A stretch of DNA of 64,000 nt from Phorcus lineatus. Its lineage: Eukaryota; Mollusca; Gastropoda; Trochida; Trochidae. Under the pieces are notes generated by a model. It searched no databases. It saw only the letters and a program-made list of their open reading frames with translations, and was not told where the DNA came from. This document shows positions 26,133 to 36,682 of the stretch, piece by piece; position 1 is the stretch's first letter; every line of letters starts with the position of its first letter. The position numbers and the translations under genes are program-made. The DNA is taken from assembly GCA_921293015.1 (NCBI GenBank), contig OV121081.1, forward strand, positions 50,679,877-50,743,876. The letters are read 5' to 3'.

Positions 26133-27063
26133 TTATTATCCCGAAAGGAATCAGGTTGTATCATTACAGAGAAAGAAAACACAGATTACATGTGATACAC
26201 AAACAAACACATTCTTTTGATTCAAAGATCATTTAACAGACGAATGGTGAAAGAAATGAATGTATTTTTACCTCTATTGATTTTATAACGGGGTAATAAA
26301 TATCTCCTGCCTGAAGGAAACTTTACAAACTCACCGTATAAGACATGATCCAGTGATCTGGATCTGACACAATCTTTTGGAATGATTTCAAAACTCTTTT
26401 TTTGATAAAAATATGATAATTTCATAAAAGAGACTCCGGTAATTTCCCCAGCAATTTGAACAACTTTTCCAAGCGAGACATAAAGAAGCATACCAACAAT
26501 GGAGGAAAAAGTTAGTACGCTCTCAACGACACAATGATAAAAGAGGGATAGTACACATTCATTTACATCAACAGATTGTAGCTTGCGCATGAAATCTTTG
26601 TTGACATTTTTTGAAAACTGAAGCGTCATTAGCATTCCAATTTAGTCTATTTACTTTTAGGGTGCGAAGGTACTTGTGTTTATGTACAATCTCATCGTCG
26701 GAACTATCTAATTCCTTTTAGTGTAAGGATAAAGAAAAATGTAACAGGGACAAAATATCAAAACATTCTTAGCCGACTTAAAATTGCAAGAAGTCTTTGA
26801 ATGGCGTATGTTGGGCGGCTTACAGTATCAGCAAGACTTATTGTCTAACAACTACTTTATTACGCAATTAAATGCTTTCATAATTTCAAAGTACATAATT
26901 TGTTATCTCGCTAGTTGTATATATTTCACTCCGTATGTCCTTTCTAGGCCCAACAAATACTAGGTACTTTTTAGACTATGCCTGACATAAAATAATAGTT
27001 ACCTGTTAGATTCACTTCAACCTGCAGCAGCAGGACAAATATCGTGAAGGAAAAGACAACCAT
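10314..27063 (-). CDS. Type I membrane receptor: YWTD propeller, four EGF-like domains, TM helix, tyrosine tail (14 exons)
   Basis: The exons, 5' to 3', are 27003-27063, 23296-23538, 22555-22723, 21486-21613, 20810-20960, 17513-17628, 16498-16635, 14033-14164, 13502-13636, 12956-13096, 12738-12770, 12274-12306, 11582-11666 and 10314-10425. All have GT-AG borders, all phases match, and the total of 1677 bp gives 558 residues plus TGA. Exon 1 encodes a signal peptide (MVVFSFTIFVLLLQV). Exons 2-6 form an LDLR-type six-bladed propeller with YFTD, FYTD, YWVD and YWTE motifs. Exons 7-10 each encode one Cys-rich EGF-like domain (CPSGTFGVDCQSTC type, as in MEGF/Draper proteins). Two 33-bp exons form a stalk. 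Exon 13 is the membrane helix (GLIAGVVGGVVGLVF onwards). Exon 14 is a basic-start tail with NYATMTF and PYATL. The propeller suggests ligand binding outside the cell and the tail suggests signalling or endocytosis; both are inference. The donor of exon 2 (GTGATA) is the weakest call. Confidence 0.85.
12037..12775 (-). repeat. Tandem duplication carrying two 33-bp stalk exons
   Basis: About 270-300 bp around each small exon is repeated (12037-12330 and 12506-12775). Exon 12738-12770 reads ESLNTTGSSV and exon 12274-12306 reads DRAEKTGSSV. Both are phase 1-1, so either or both could be included without a frame change. Confidence 0.8.
13421..14180 (-). repeat. Tandem duplication of an EGF-like exon
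   Basis: Exons 13502-13636 and 14033-14164 encode nearly the same domain (CPSGTFGV.CQSTCNC and ETGSCPDGCP). Their downstream flanks are almost identical for over 50 bp, including the CTTTTCAAATATGAGACC word, with a unit of about 530 bp. Confidence 0.8.
14975..15480 (-). pseudogene. Decayed Tc1/mariner transposase in intron 7 of the receptor gene
   Basis: Reading the - strand from 15480 gives pieces of a Tc1-like transposase: a helix-turn-helix region (MRMRECG, TSGKVIRLIQRFQQTG), the GRP motif (TSRTGRPTIST), RNLHLLNRFRTAAETST, RTVLRRLRD and a DDE block (FTDESIHCAF). Several stops and frameshifts break it. The stretch is visibly richer in GC than its surroundings. Terminal repeats were not found. 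Confidence 0.7.
16860..17006. mobile_element. Short MITE-like element with CAGTGGCG ends
   Basis: It starts CAGTGGCGTATCCAG and ends with the imperfect reverse complement CTGTATCCGCCATTTG, with G-rich and C-rich stretches just inside the ends. The size and ends fit a non-autonomous DNA element. I could not confirm a target duplication. It lies in intron 6 of the receptor gene. Confidence 0.5.
18041..18425 (+). mobile_element. Bivalve-type dispersed repeat with a GGACAGAC tail
   Basis: The block ends in GGGCGGACAGACAGACACGC and then ACCACTAGGTCTTAGTGGGG. This layout, conserved AT-rich body then a short GGAC/CAGA microsatellite, is common in molluscan repeats. The family assignment is inference and only one copy is seen here. 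Confidence 0.4.
20153..20645 (+). mobile_element. ~490-bp dispersed repeat (inverted copy at 58.0-58.5 kb)
   Basis: The sequence from CCTTTAAAGGCACTATTGCA to CCTTTAAAAATCCACTTTAC is matched along its length, in reverse complement, by 58020-58537, at an eye-estimated 80 percent or more. It contains no open frame and is probably a non-autonomous transposon in intron 5 of the receptor gene. Confidence 0.65.
21685..21800 (+). repeat. Fragment of the SINE-like family seen at 24.06 kb
   Basis: GTTCCTCGCCG and CCGCAAACGTTCCTTTTGGA match the 24064-24130 region with a few changes. It is a partial copy in intron 3, between exons 3 and 4 of the receptor gene. Confidence 0.45.
24003..24052. repeat. Short ATGATTATATAT minisatellite
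   Basis: About three near-copies of an 18-20-bp AT-rich unit alternating TATATATGATTATG and TGTATGATTA. Confidence 0.6.
24064..24265 (+). mobile_element. SINE-like dispersed repeat
   Basis: The core CCCGCCAGGGGCTCGGCAA to CAGCGCAGTACCACC recurs almost unchanged at 61000-61100 and, in reverse complement and more diverged, at 34575-34690. The 61-kb copy ends in TTGAAAGCGGCATTAAACC, a tail reminiscent of molluscan SINEs. The copy here stops at the hairpin that begins at 24270. Confidence 0.55.
24270..24361. other. 44-bp-stem hairpin with a 4-nt loop
   Basis: The left arm (24270-24313) and right arm (24318-24361) are reverse complements with a single mismatch. The loop is TCGT. The left arm starts GGCATCCTGTCTCAGGGTAA. 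It lies in intron 1 of the receptor gene directly after a SINE-like piece. Confidence 0.9.
26054..26640 (-). pseudogene. 3'-truncated remnant of a non-LTR retrotransposon with (ATT)n tail
   Basis: A 137-codon frame (26222-26635) reads ECVLSLFYHCVVESVLTF, then DHVLYGEFVKFPSGRRYLLP and NTFISFTIRLLNDL. This is the usual C-terminal end of many LINE reverse transcriptases (LPSGRRYR.P and NSFIP..I.LLN patterns). It is followed on the - strand by ATAATAAATTATT and a pure (ATT)n tract (26054-26132), the element's 3' tail. The 5' part is missing. It lies in intron 1 of the receptor gene. Confidence 0.7.
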
Positions 27064-28192
27064 GTTGGTTTTCTCAGTCAATGTCCTTCTCCAGAGTGAG
27101 CTGATCAGTTTTGTGCAACGGTTTCAATGTAGCGCTAAAATATTTCTGGCCATTATCAACATACACTCAATGGTTTGAAAGGCGTATTGGATCATTGAAA
27201 TGAAAATATTATTTGTAAAAGGTATGTTCAGAAATATGTACATGTACCGTGCATACAAACTGTTATATATAACAGTCAACGTTGTGGTTCACTGTGCATT
27301 ATCATTCCACTGCCAAATTAAAAGACCCATAGCTTTCTTACATCGAGCAAAATCAAAACCGGGCTTTATTCTCAGCAACTGGCACAATGTTTTTCGGTTT
27401 TATATATCTTTCAATCAAAGATATTTTTTGACTTTTTATATAATTAAAAGATTTGCTGAATTATATGTCATTTGCAATGTTGTAGAGAATAAAAGAAGAA
27501 AACTGTTCAATCCAAAACATAGTTCTCAATTACACTGTTCAGAGCTGGAACGATGTGTAACGCACGCACGGACGGACGGACGGAAGGGCGATGCCAATTA
27601 CAGCACTTCTACCTCAACTTCTTTATTGGATGGGATAATAGATATTTTCTGTTGTTGTCCAGAAAGATTCGTATTTTCTCTAACAAACACAGTTAAAAAC
27701 ATCAACCTTAACGTTTACAATATTTTCGTGTATGTGATAGAGGATAGTAGAATAGATCATGTTAATAAGATTTATGAATTTAAGAATGACTTTCTATACT
27801 GCCAACGAAAGTATTTGTAAGGAGATAGGATACACTAGTAGTTTGTTGCAATCGAAACATTGATTTTCTTGATAAATGAATACATATTTTACTTAGGGTC
27901 TTTTTCTGAAAGCTTTTGTGTGTGATTAATCTAATGATGCCTTGAATTAAGATCTTGTAAGGGCTCCGACATACTCTCAATAGGAAAAAAACCCATAAAC
28001 TGAATAATGATAATATCTTAAAGTTGATTAAGATTAATTTTAATATTGTGAGTTCTTCATACTACGATGCGCAAAGAGGTGGCATCTTACTGAAGAAAAA
28101 CCTGTCTTAACATTGTACTTTTACGCCATATTTAGATTCATGACATAATTCAACAAAATAAAACACATAAAGAGGATATTTCATAAGTAGCC

Positions 28193-28304
28193 ATGACATA
28201 CTATGTTTACAACACGAGTGCCAAAATATTTGTATTTCCCGAGCGAGAGCGAGGGACATACTGGTATGTAAGCACGAGAGTCGTAAACATAGTATGTCAT
28301 GAAC
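28193..28304. mobile_element. Small palindromic element (MITE-like)
   Basis: The left end ATGACATACTATGTTTAC is mirrored at the right end as GTAAACATAGTATGTCAT, with partly matching inner parts (ACACGAGTGCC and AGCACGAGAGTC). The total is about 112 bp, with no coding content. Confidence 0.6.
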
Positions 28305-28974
28305 ACGAATATAATATTCTATCTATTACCGAAGTCGCGAAATCAAAGAAAATTATCAAAATCAACCTCCAAACATAGGCGAATTACTCGCCGTCGTCAC
28401 ATTTGGAACGCAACGTCATAGTAGAACTGTGACGTCAAAGCATTGTTTATAACGTGACGTCACAATATAAAAGGGATATTTTCCCCTAGGGCATCGTAAG
28501 AAAAATATGAACCCCGATGTGATCGCCCTCGTAGGCAATAATTTCGGATACTTTGACATATGTATCAAACCTTCTAAGTGACATGGAATACATAAAAAAG
28601 GGCTGCAATTCATGAAATGAATGACGGAAATGTATGCACAACATGTTGCCAATTCAATGTCCTTGAATGGAGTCCCTTGTGTCGTTGATGAATTTTGTTA
28701 TAAATGAAGTAAATATCGTTTTTAGTGTACGACTGCTGTACTTGCATATTCCTGACGGGAGTTTGCCTTTACACTTATGTATAAAGTTCAATAATTTGTA
28801 CAGTTTAAAACAAGGTAATTCAAATATAACATTATTAAATTGCAATACACAAAATTTAAAACATCTCAACACAACCTCATTGTTCGTGTTAACCAATAGG
28901 TCATAGTGTAAAAAGGGAGCATGAAAACAATTTCAACATGCTGATAAAAGATAGCTTTGTAAAATATCCACATT

Positions 28975-29165
28975 GCACTCAGTCCACCCAGCTGTTAAAA
29001 TGGGTACCTGAAAATAGGGATGTACGGACCCATACGGTCGCGTTCAGCGCTAAGTAGCTGCTTTGAAAGTACACTTCACTAAGGGTAATAATGAAGGTAG
29101 CGCTTTGAGCATGCCGTTGAACGTGGAAAAGGCGCCACATATCCTAATTAATTATTATTATCCAA
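28975..29165 (+). mobile_element. SINE whose 3' end resembles the local L2 LINE
   Basis: It contains GTCCACCCAGCTG, GGTACCTGAAAATAGG and CATACGGTCGCG, shared with the - strand SINE at 7190-7436. It ends GTAGCGCTTTGAGCATGCC, GGCGCCACATA and ATTATTATTAT. The end parallels the 3' end of the L2 element at 47712-47830 on the - strand (TAGCGCTATGAGCAGGC then GGCGCTTTATAAATTT and (ATT)n). Confidence 0.6.
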
Positions 29166-31403
29166 ACCTGTACATCTAAAGCTTTTCATAGCAAGTGACA
29201 CTCAAGTTATGTTTTTTTAACTTCAGTGTACCGCAAGCCTTGACATCCTGATGATTATTGAAAGTATTTGATAATATGTAATAATAGATAATAATAGGTA
29301 ACTCAGATTGATAAAAGGTAATGCAAGCATAACATAGTTCGTTATATAATACAAGATATTCGCTTGTAAAACTAATTGTACGTTACTCTATAAACCATGG
29401 AATTTCTACACAAAGAGCGAAAAGGGATCGGAGAGGTACATGAAAAAAATGATTGATAGACGTTGCACGAAAACCTATTATACGCTTTGATAATTCTGAA
29501 AGCTATCACTAACAACGAATGGTCACACCAACCAACTTCGAACCAGGAAGTTGATAACTTCTTTGGATTGGATAAGGTAAACTTTGTGTTGTTACTACCA
29601 GTTGTGAGGCGTGCAATAATATTTCACGCATTAACTTTAGGGTTATAACAAAATGATAGCTAGAGAATCTCACCCAATTGTCGTCTTCTGTCACATATAA
29701 CAACACACGTTGATAAGAGTAACAACTCTGCGACTTGCCGAGGATAAGTTTACTTTGACAAATGATTGTTGATACAAGAGGATGAGATTCGTAATACGTT
29801 TTCATTACGTTACATGAAAATAGTATATTGCTGAACATTGTACCAACCGTAGACTCACCAATTGGTTGATGTGATGTCATTATTTGATGATGTAAAGCAA
29901 TTGTGATGCCATGTACTCTACGGCAGCAGGGCATTATTCAAAATTTACTGTCAAAACGAAATCTCCAAGGAGAAAACGATTGATCCCACAATCGATATCT
30001 CGTGTGGGACACAGTCTTGGATGATAAAAGATATTCTCAGACAGTCTGCACATAATTTAACTACAGGTTTAAATTTGTATAGCGATTGTGTCCTATATTC
30101 TAGATATGTTTTCATTGTATAGAACAAAGAAATTAAGCACCATTTAGTTAGTATACTGAATTGTTATGCTCTTCGAATGTTACGGTGTATCACTTGGAAT
30201 CACCACTCCGGGTACATGTATAACCATTGTTTATTCGTGGACGCTACACACACACAATACACCCTTAGAATTCATTTATTGTGAGCAACCTATTTTTATA
30301 AGCAGTTGATATTCATATAAATAGGACTGGCACCAATACACACACTAGGGTAACACTAGGGTCAGCGCAAGGGATTTGCTCTATTGAGGCAAGAAAAGGA
30401 GATTGAGCTAAATTTGTAGAAGTAGGAAGTGTTATAATATTTATAAACTACATATCGATCCAGTTCATACTACGGGTAAAGTTCATTAATACAGCTATTT
30501 TATTAGTTATTACGGTCAGCATTGTATCAAATACGTAAACAGGTAAACCAGGCATAAAAATTCTTAACCATCCAGAATTCTCAAACCTTTATTTTTTATG
30601 TTTGGACAATGATATTTACATATCTTTTACATATATTCTTTTAGAGGAAGTTAAACTTAGATATCAAAATATTTCAAATGAGATGTTCTGAAAAAGTTTG
30701 TTTCATAGCACTATTGGTTTCTTTAGTGGGGTCATCGAAAGGTTAAATGGTGAACACAGTGTACGCCCATTTTTGAAGGTAGTCAACAGCAAAATCTAAC
30801 AACATACGTTTCCATATACCGAAGTACTTATCGTGAACAATTTCGCTTGCTGTGTCATTTGGTTTTTCGACAAGAAGTCATTAAAAGGCTAGTGGAAATG
30901 TGCCTGTCACGCCCACTTTTAGTTTGGGGTGTTTTGGTTCGATTGAAAAGGCTCTACTTTTGCAATGGCAAACCAATAGTTCAAGGAGTCCTGTGTTGAA
31001 TAGCTAAAAATAGATATTATGGTTGCTTTATATAATTATAGCAAATGCGATTAATTGAATTTTTTCTGGAAGAGTTATTACACGCGTCTTGGCAGGGTTG
31101 GCCTATCCATTCATCCAACTTCCTGATACGAAACGATGTGTCGATTGAAAGAAGTATCAGAGCTTATCAGTGCTTTGTACAACTCCCTGAAGATTCCTCT
31201 CCGTCAAACATTGAGCAGATAGTTCATGGTTTACAAAGTAACACACCTTTTTTGGAACATAATACGAATTATGCTATGTTGCCTACACTAAAAGTTATCA
31301 ATATGATAACATGATACAAAAGACAACGTTTTAAATAGACACAATATACGCATAAGCTTCTGAACTAAGTTTAACAGTTGTATTGAAAATTAAACAAGGC
31401 TCA

Positions 31404-31542
31404 CTAAAATACCAAATTAGTAATGATACCAACTAAAACATCAAACATCAAATACTTGACAACCACAAAAACAACGTAAACGTAAGGGAAAATTTGGTGT
31501 TCACTCCGAAACTGGAATACTGCAACCGGTTCACCGAGATGG
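31404..31542 (-). pseudogene. PEBP-like gene, 3' end only
   Basis: The frame reads HLGEPVAVFQFRSEHQ, then IFPYVYVVFVVVKYLMFDV, and stops at 31404-31406, matching the last ~45 codons of the PEBP-like gene at 2061-2200. Sequence upstream of the match jumps directly to what lies at 6205 in copy A, so the rest of the gene was deleted or never copied. Confidence 0.8.
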
Positions 31543-32035
31543 GGAAGACTCAGACACCACACTTAATTAACGATAACACATGCTATTCACGTACACAGGA
31601 TCCTAACTGCTTTCATGTATTCATTGATCTTTTAAAGGTTACTTCAGTGTTCGAAGAATAAGTGATCTTATTCATTTTCTCCTCAACTATTATTATACAT
31701 ATACATATTTTGTTTTGTTTCAGTTTTCAAATATATACAAATACATACTTCTTAGAAATACGTGTGCGAATATTGTCTTACGTCGAATACACATCCATAA
31801 ATGAAAGTTTATGCGGAAACGACAAATAAAACCATACCTTTATTTTTTTGTTTCTTTTCTGTATCTTCTTTAACAGTATCGTTTCATCCGCTTTCGCGTG
31901 CATTAAAAAAACCACCATACTAATCATTCAATTAAGAAAAACATATCAAAAGTCAAGATAACCATCATCTTAGAAATCTATAATCAAACTCGCGGCTCCC
32001 CCAATAAGGGAGATAGCCATGTTACATTTCATATT

Positions 32036-32950
32036 GTGATTTACCAATCTGCGAAATATTTTTTGAATGATTGCATTAGATATGTCATCTACGAAGGAAA
32101 TGCTTCTTTGAATCTATCTACATCAAGCCCATGGTGCCTATCACACCCATCACTTAATACAAACTTGGCCTCATTGGTTGATAACCAAATGAACCCAGTC
32201 ATCATCAATACAATTGCAGAAAACATCATCGACGCATACTACTCCGGATTCAACCATATTTATATAGATGCTTCAGGGCATGTTGGTGCAGCGTTGTATG
32301 AATTATATCTCGATATATTAGAAATGTATTGACTACAAGACCATATATCTGTTTTGCAGCATAATAAACTGCAATTTTTAAAGCACTGCCTTGGGTTAAT
32401 AAAAAAAACGCGACCGAGCGTCAATCGTTTTAACTAATTCTTTGGCCGCAGTTCAGGCTATTCCTTTAGGAATACAAGGTCAACGCACTGATATCCTTTT
32501 TTAAAAATATATATACCATGTTGATATTCTTTCGATACTCACTTGTTACTTTATGTTGGTTCCTGCACACGTTGGTGTCGTTTGTAACGAGAGAGCAGAT
32601 CGGCAATAACAAGAACAGAAATCAAGCTTGAGGAATTATGGCCAAAATGTTTATCCAGAGATATATATGGTAATCTGTTGACAGTTGCAAACTGACTGGG
32701 AATGACTGGTACTCTAGCGCCAATGCCAGAAATATGTACAAACTATGTCCTATAGTTGACAAACAATTCAAGATTCGGCTCAAAAAAGGATAGATGAAGT
32801 TATCCTTACACGTTTAAGACTGGGCCATTGTGGCGTACATGCATGCAAGCAAATTCTAGGATATAACTCCCGATTTGCATAATTGTTCAAACAATTGTCT
32901 AGAAACTGTTATCCACTTTTCATTTGAGTGTGAAGGACATAATGAACAGC
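32036..32950 (+). pseudogene. RNase H relic, copy B
   Basis: NTIAENIIDAYYSGFNHIY, DASGHVGAALYE and a later VPAHVGV-like part parallel 6863-7930. It lacks the SINE seen in copy A and has extra frameshifts. It is a duplicate of an already inserted retroelement piece rather than a new insertion. Confidence 0.65.
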
Positions 32951-35468
32951 GAGATCCCAAAGACGTTGTAACAATGAGATCAAGCACCTTCAATCTTTGT
33001 GCTTGTCTTGGAGAAAATTAGATGTCCGGGTAACATTCAAAGAGCTATTTAAAATTTTATACAAATAATGAGCAATTATGATCGCACTTAATCACTTTTC
33101 ATATTTGTTTATAACCTTTAAGCATCTTAATGCCGGGCGCAATTACAATTAGGTCATTTGTAGGCTAAAACACCTCCCTCAAATTTAATTTACCTACTTA
33201 CCTACATTATGTTCTCCACCCGATCACCCAATATTTTAATGCCGAGCACATGTAGGTCTCTTTGGCCAATATTATATTTATCTATTATTTACAGATATTC
33301 AACAAAATCGTGTATCAGTTTGTAACCCGACTTAAGGCCATGATAAAAATATATTAACATATAGAACTTACATTGAAAAATAATGTAATGTTTAAGGTGT
33401 AGAACTCGATGATACGGTGTTCTATTCAATTGTTGCCGTATTCTGGTCAAACAACACATTATCACATACACAATGGGTATCACTTGAGTAGTCGTATAAA
33501 AATACATTGATACAGGTGTTGAAGTGTCAAGTTACCTACAGCTGCCTACCGAAAGTTTGTTCACTTACCACTGAATCGTAGTGAAAATATAATGTAATTT
33601 GGGTTTCGTTTCAACGTCAATAGAATAACTTTAGCAAAAGTGACAATGGATCACCCACCGTTCATGTGTGAAATTGCCATTCTTGAACTCTTTTTGTGAT
33701 CGTCTGGTCTCTCGTGCAAAAATTCGAAATTTGGCATATTGATATAGACAGAAGGGGTCATATCTTCGAAATTTCGATTTCGTTAAATGTCAAAAGAAAT
33801 GATCCATATCGACTATTTGAGATTAAAACCAACCTAATAATATTGACTTTGTGCTAAGGAACAAACGTGACTAATTTTTTAAAAAGAAGTTGATAACTAA
33901 TAAAGGATTTTACGGAGAAGAATAAAAATTAGTGGTTACGGAATTTTGACCCCTGGTCACTTCAATGGCCTGCCAAAACTGTTACGGGTAATTGTGGAGA
34001 TAAACATTTGCCTTAAAGAAGAATGGATCTGCATATCTGTATTGAAAATTCAATATTATACGTTTCTTTTCGCAACGCTACGATACAACAAAGGCATCTC
34101 AAATTACATGATATTTACACTAGTTTATTCAGGTATGTGAACAAACTTTTAGTATGCAGCTGTGTGTTTCCTTTTGGGGAGAAACACTTTCATTTTTAAG
34201 TAACAATCTTTCTGGAATTGATACTCATCTGTACCGATTTTCTAGCTAGTGCTGATGAATACACTCAATTTTAAAAATGTGGGTGTTGTGTAAGGTGTAA
34301 CCCGCTGTAAACAAAGACTGAGTATCAGTAGATTAAAGTAGGTAAATAACCCAATTACTCTTATAAGACACTGGATAATGATCAATATATAACTATAAGG
34401 AAACAATACACGCATTTTGACATTATAATAATGCACATTTATTTTAAAGTATCGATACAAAGTAAAAATGTGAAAGATGCATAGAAACATACGAACTAAT
34501 GTAAAAAAAGTATAAGGTTTGGTAAGGTGAGTTTGTGTTCAACGCCGCTTTCGAGAGCATTTAACTTATTACACGGCTTCTTGCCGGGGAAAAGCCAGCA
34601 ACACTTTCCTGACTATGCATTGCGGTGAAACAGCAGGCATCGGCTGGAACTAGCGAACCATGGATGGTACGGTGCTAAATTAAGTGTAGCATTGCATCAA
34701 AACCTTACTCCATGCAGATAAGTCTCAGGAACCAAAACAGATAATAGTTTTACAAATATTAGAAAAACACGAAATATGATAAGTGCATCACCAAAAAGGC
34801 AATTTAACAGCAACGTATTACTAAGAGAATAATAAAGTTACGAACTACAAAAAACACCAAGCATTAGCAAAAGTGACACTGAGAAAAAAATACTGGTTAA
34901 AGTGACATAGAGTATGCTTAATTCAATTCGATTTTGTTTAGATATGTTCAAAATATAATTTATGTACTGATTTAAGTAAAAAAAAAATTAAACTTGCATG
35001 GTCATACGGAAATGCATAAACAAACATCTACGTGTTTTCCTTAATAATCGATAAAATGCCTTTAAATACCATAAAATCGACGAAATTGTCCGTCCAAATA
35101 ATATGAACAAACCTGTTGGAGGACTAAGCATATATACCGAGAGGTCGTGAATCACAAAAAAGTTGTGAAGTTGTTATCCAGAAAACCCTTTCTTAGTCAG
35201 GAAGTCTGTACACAAGATTTAAGCTTTTTAGAACTTATGCTTCTGGAGAAGACAAAACTAGTTTTAACTCTTTGACCTTTATTTCGGACAAATGGTCATC
35301 ATGGGTAGTATATTATACTGTAAAAAAATGAACATAGGGTTTTAGGGTATACGTCCTCCAAAGTAAATGAAAATTAAAAGATTGTAGAGTAGGTGATTCT
35401 GTGGCCTCTGTGACCTTTATTCGGGGTAACCGAATCATCAAATCATAAAAATAGAGCCATGGGCTCTG
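32951..35468. other. Spacer within copy B, no gene seen
   Basis: AT-rich sequence with patches related to 9.0-9.9 kb of copy A and a SINE-like piece at 34528-34700. No open frame resembles a known protein. Confidence 0.5.
34528..34700 (-). mobile_element. SINE-like repeat, reverse orientation
   Basis: GTGTTCAACGCCGCTTTCGA is the reverse complement of the tail type TTGAAAGCGGCGTTAAACAC seen at 55.6 and 61.1 kb. GCATCGGCTGGAACTAGCGA matches the reverse complement of 24242-24270. Copy A has no equivalent, so it probably inserted in copy B later. Confidence 0.55.
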
Positions 35469-36394
35469 TAGCTCATCAGACTTTTGATAGAAATAGGTGT
35501 TGTGGTTTAGACCATGGGGTCATGGGCAGTGTAGGAAAGATAGCCTGTCCCAACGTTCGAGTTATTCACAATCAAGTAAAAAAGGCCCATTGCCCATCTG
35601 GGGTCAAGGGGTCACCGAACCTACAATTCAGAATCCCCATTGTCCAAGGAGTCTACACACGACTATTGACCTATCAAGACCTTTTGGAACTGGAGAAGAA
35701 GATGAAAGTAGGATTTTAAGGTTTTGACCCCTGTTACCCCATTTGGGGTCAAGTGGTCACCAAACCTACAGTTAAGAATCCCCAGTGTCGACGGAGTCTT
35801 CACACAATTTTTCAGCTCTCTTGACCTTTTGTAACTAGGGAAAAAGATGAAATTAGGTTTTTTAGGTTTTGACCCCTGTGACCCCATTTGGGGTCATGGA
35901 GTCACCAAACCTACAATTTAGAATCCCTGTTGGCCAAGGAGTCTACACACACCTTTTCAGCTCTCTAGACCTTTTGGAACTGGAGAAGAAGATGAAAATA
36001 GGTTTTTCAGGTTTTGACCCCTGTATCCCCATTTGGGGTCATGGGGTCACCAAACCTACAATTTAGAATCTCCAGTGCCCAAGGAGTCTACACCCAACTT
36101 TTCAGCTCTCTGGACCTTTTGGAACTGGAGAAGAAGATTAAAATAGTTTTTTAAGGTTTTGACCCTTGTGACCCCATTTGGGGTCATGGGGTCACGAAAT
36201 CTACAATTTAGAATCCCCATTTGCCAAGGAGTATGCACATAAAATTTCAATTAAAATTGGTTCTGGAGAAGAAGTCGAAAAAGTGAAAAGTTTACGGATG
36301 GACGGATGGACGGACAGACGGACGGACGGATGGACGGACGCCGGACGCCTTGCCATGCCATAAGCCCATCTGGTCTTTCAGACCTGATGAGCTA
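35469..36394. mobile_element. Pearl-like element: ~150-bp tandem core, GGAC microsatellite, inverted ends
   Basis: About four and a half copies of a ~150-bp unit (GGTTTTGACCCC, ATTTGGGGTCATGG, TTTTGGAACTGGAGAAGAAG) run from 35575 to 36290. A GGAC-rich microsatellite follows at 36296-36345. The ends TAGCTCATCAG and CTGATGAGCTA are inverted. This matches the published layout of bivalve pearl elements (tandem core plus ACGG-type microsatellite); family membership is inference. Its absence at the matching place in copy A shows insertion after the duplication. Confidence 0.6.
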
Positions 36395-36682
36395 AAAATT
36401 CAGCTTTCTGGGCCTTTCATGTTTGAGAAGAAGATGAAAATTGTTTTTCAGGACGTGGCCAATATGACCCTTAACATAGGCTATTTAATCACCAAAACAA
36501 CAATTATTAATTCTCACTTTCAGAGAAGTATTTATACAAGATACCAGTTTTCTTGACTTTGTTTATTCTGGAAGTACGTCTTGATAAGAAAAGAGCATTG
36601 ACAATTTTGACTTATTTAACCGAAACAAAATTCTCTATGTCACTTGAATGATTTACATAGCAGTTGAGTTCTATAAGAAATA

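Larger units (their letters stand above)
27064..31350. other. Region upstream of the receptor gene, no host gene recognised
   Basis: This is 5' flank of the - strand receptor gene. It holds an AT-rich 206-codon frame at 27200-27820 that runs through a GGAC-type microsatellite and looks accidental. It also holds the palindromic element at 28190 and the SINE at 28975. No TATA or initiator element could be assigned confidently. Confidence 0.45.

Noticed and set aside
25952..26182. Poly-leucine protein frame
   Set aside because: It is the translation of the (ATT)n tail of a LINE remnant.
27200..27820. 206-codon + strand open frame
   Set aside because: AT-rich composition, no recognisable motif, and it reads through a GGAC microsatellite; it looks like a chance frame upstream of the receptor gene.
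29509..29934. 141-codon - strand open frame
   Set aside because: No domain, no splice context and no conservation with copy A; likely accidental.
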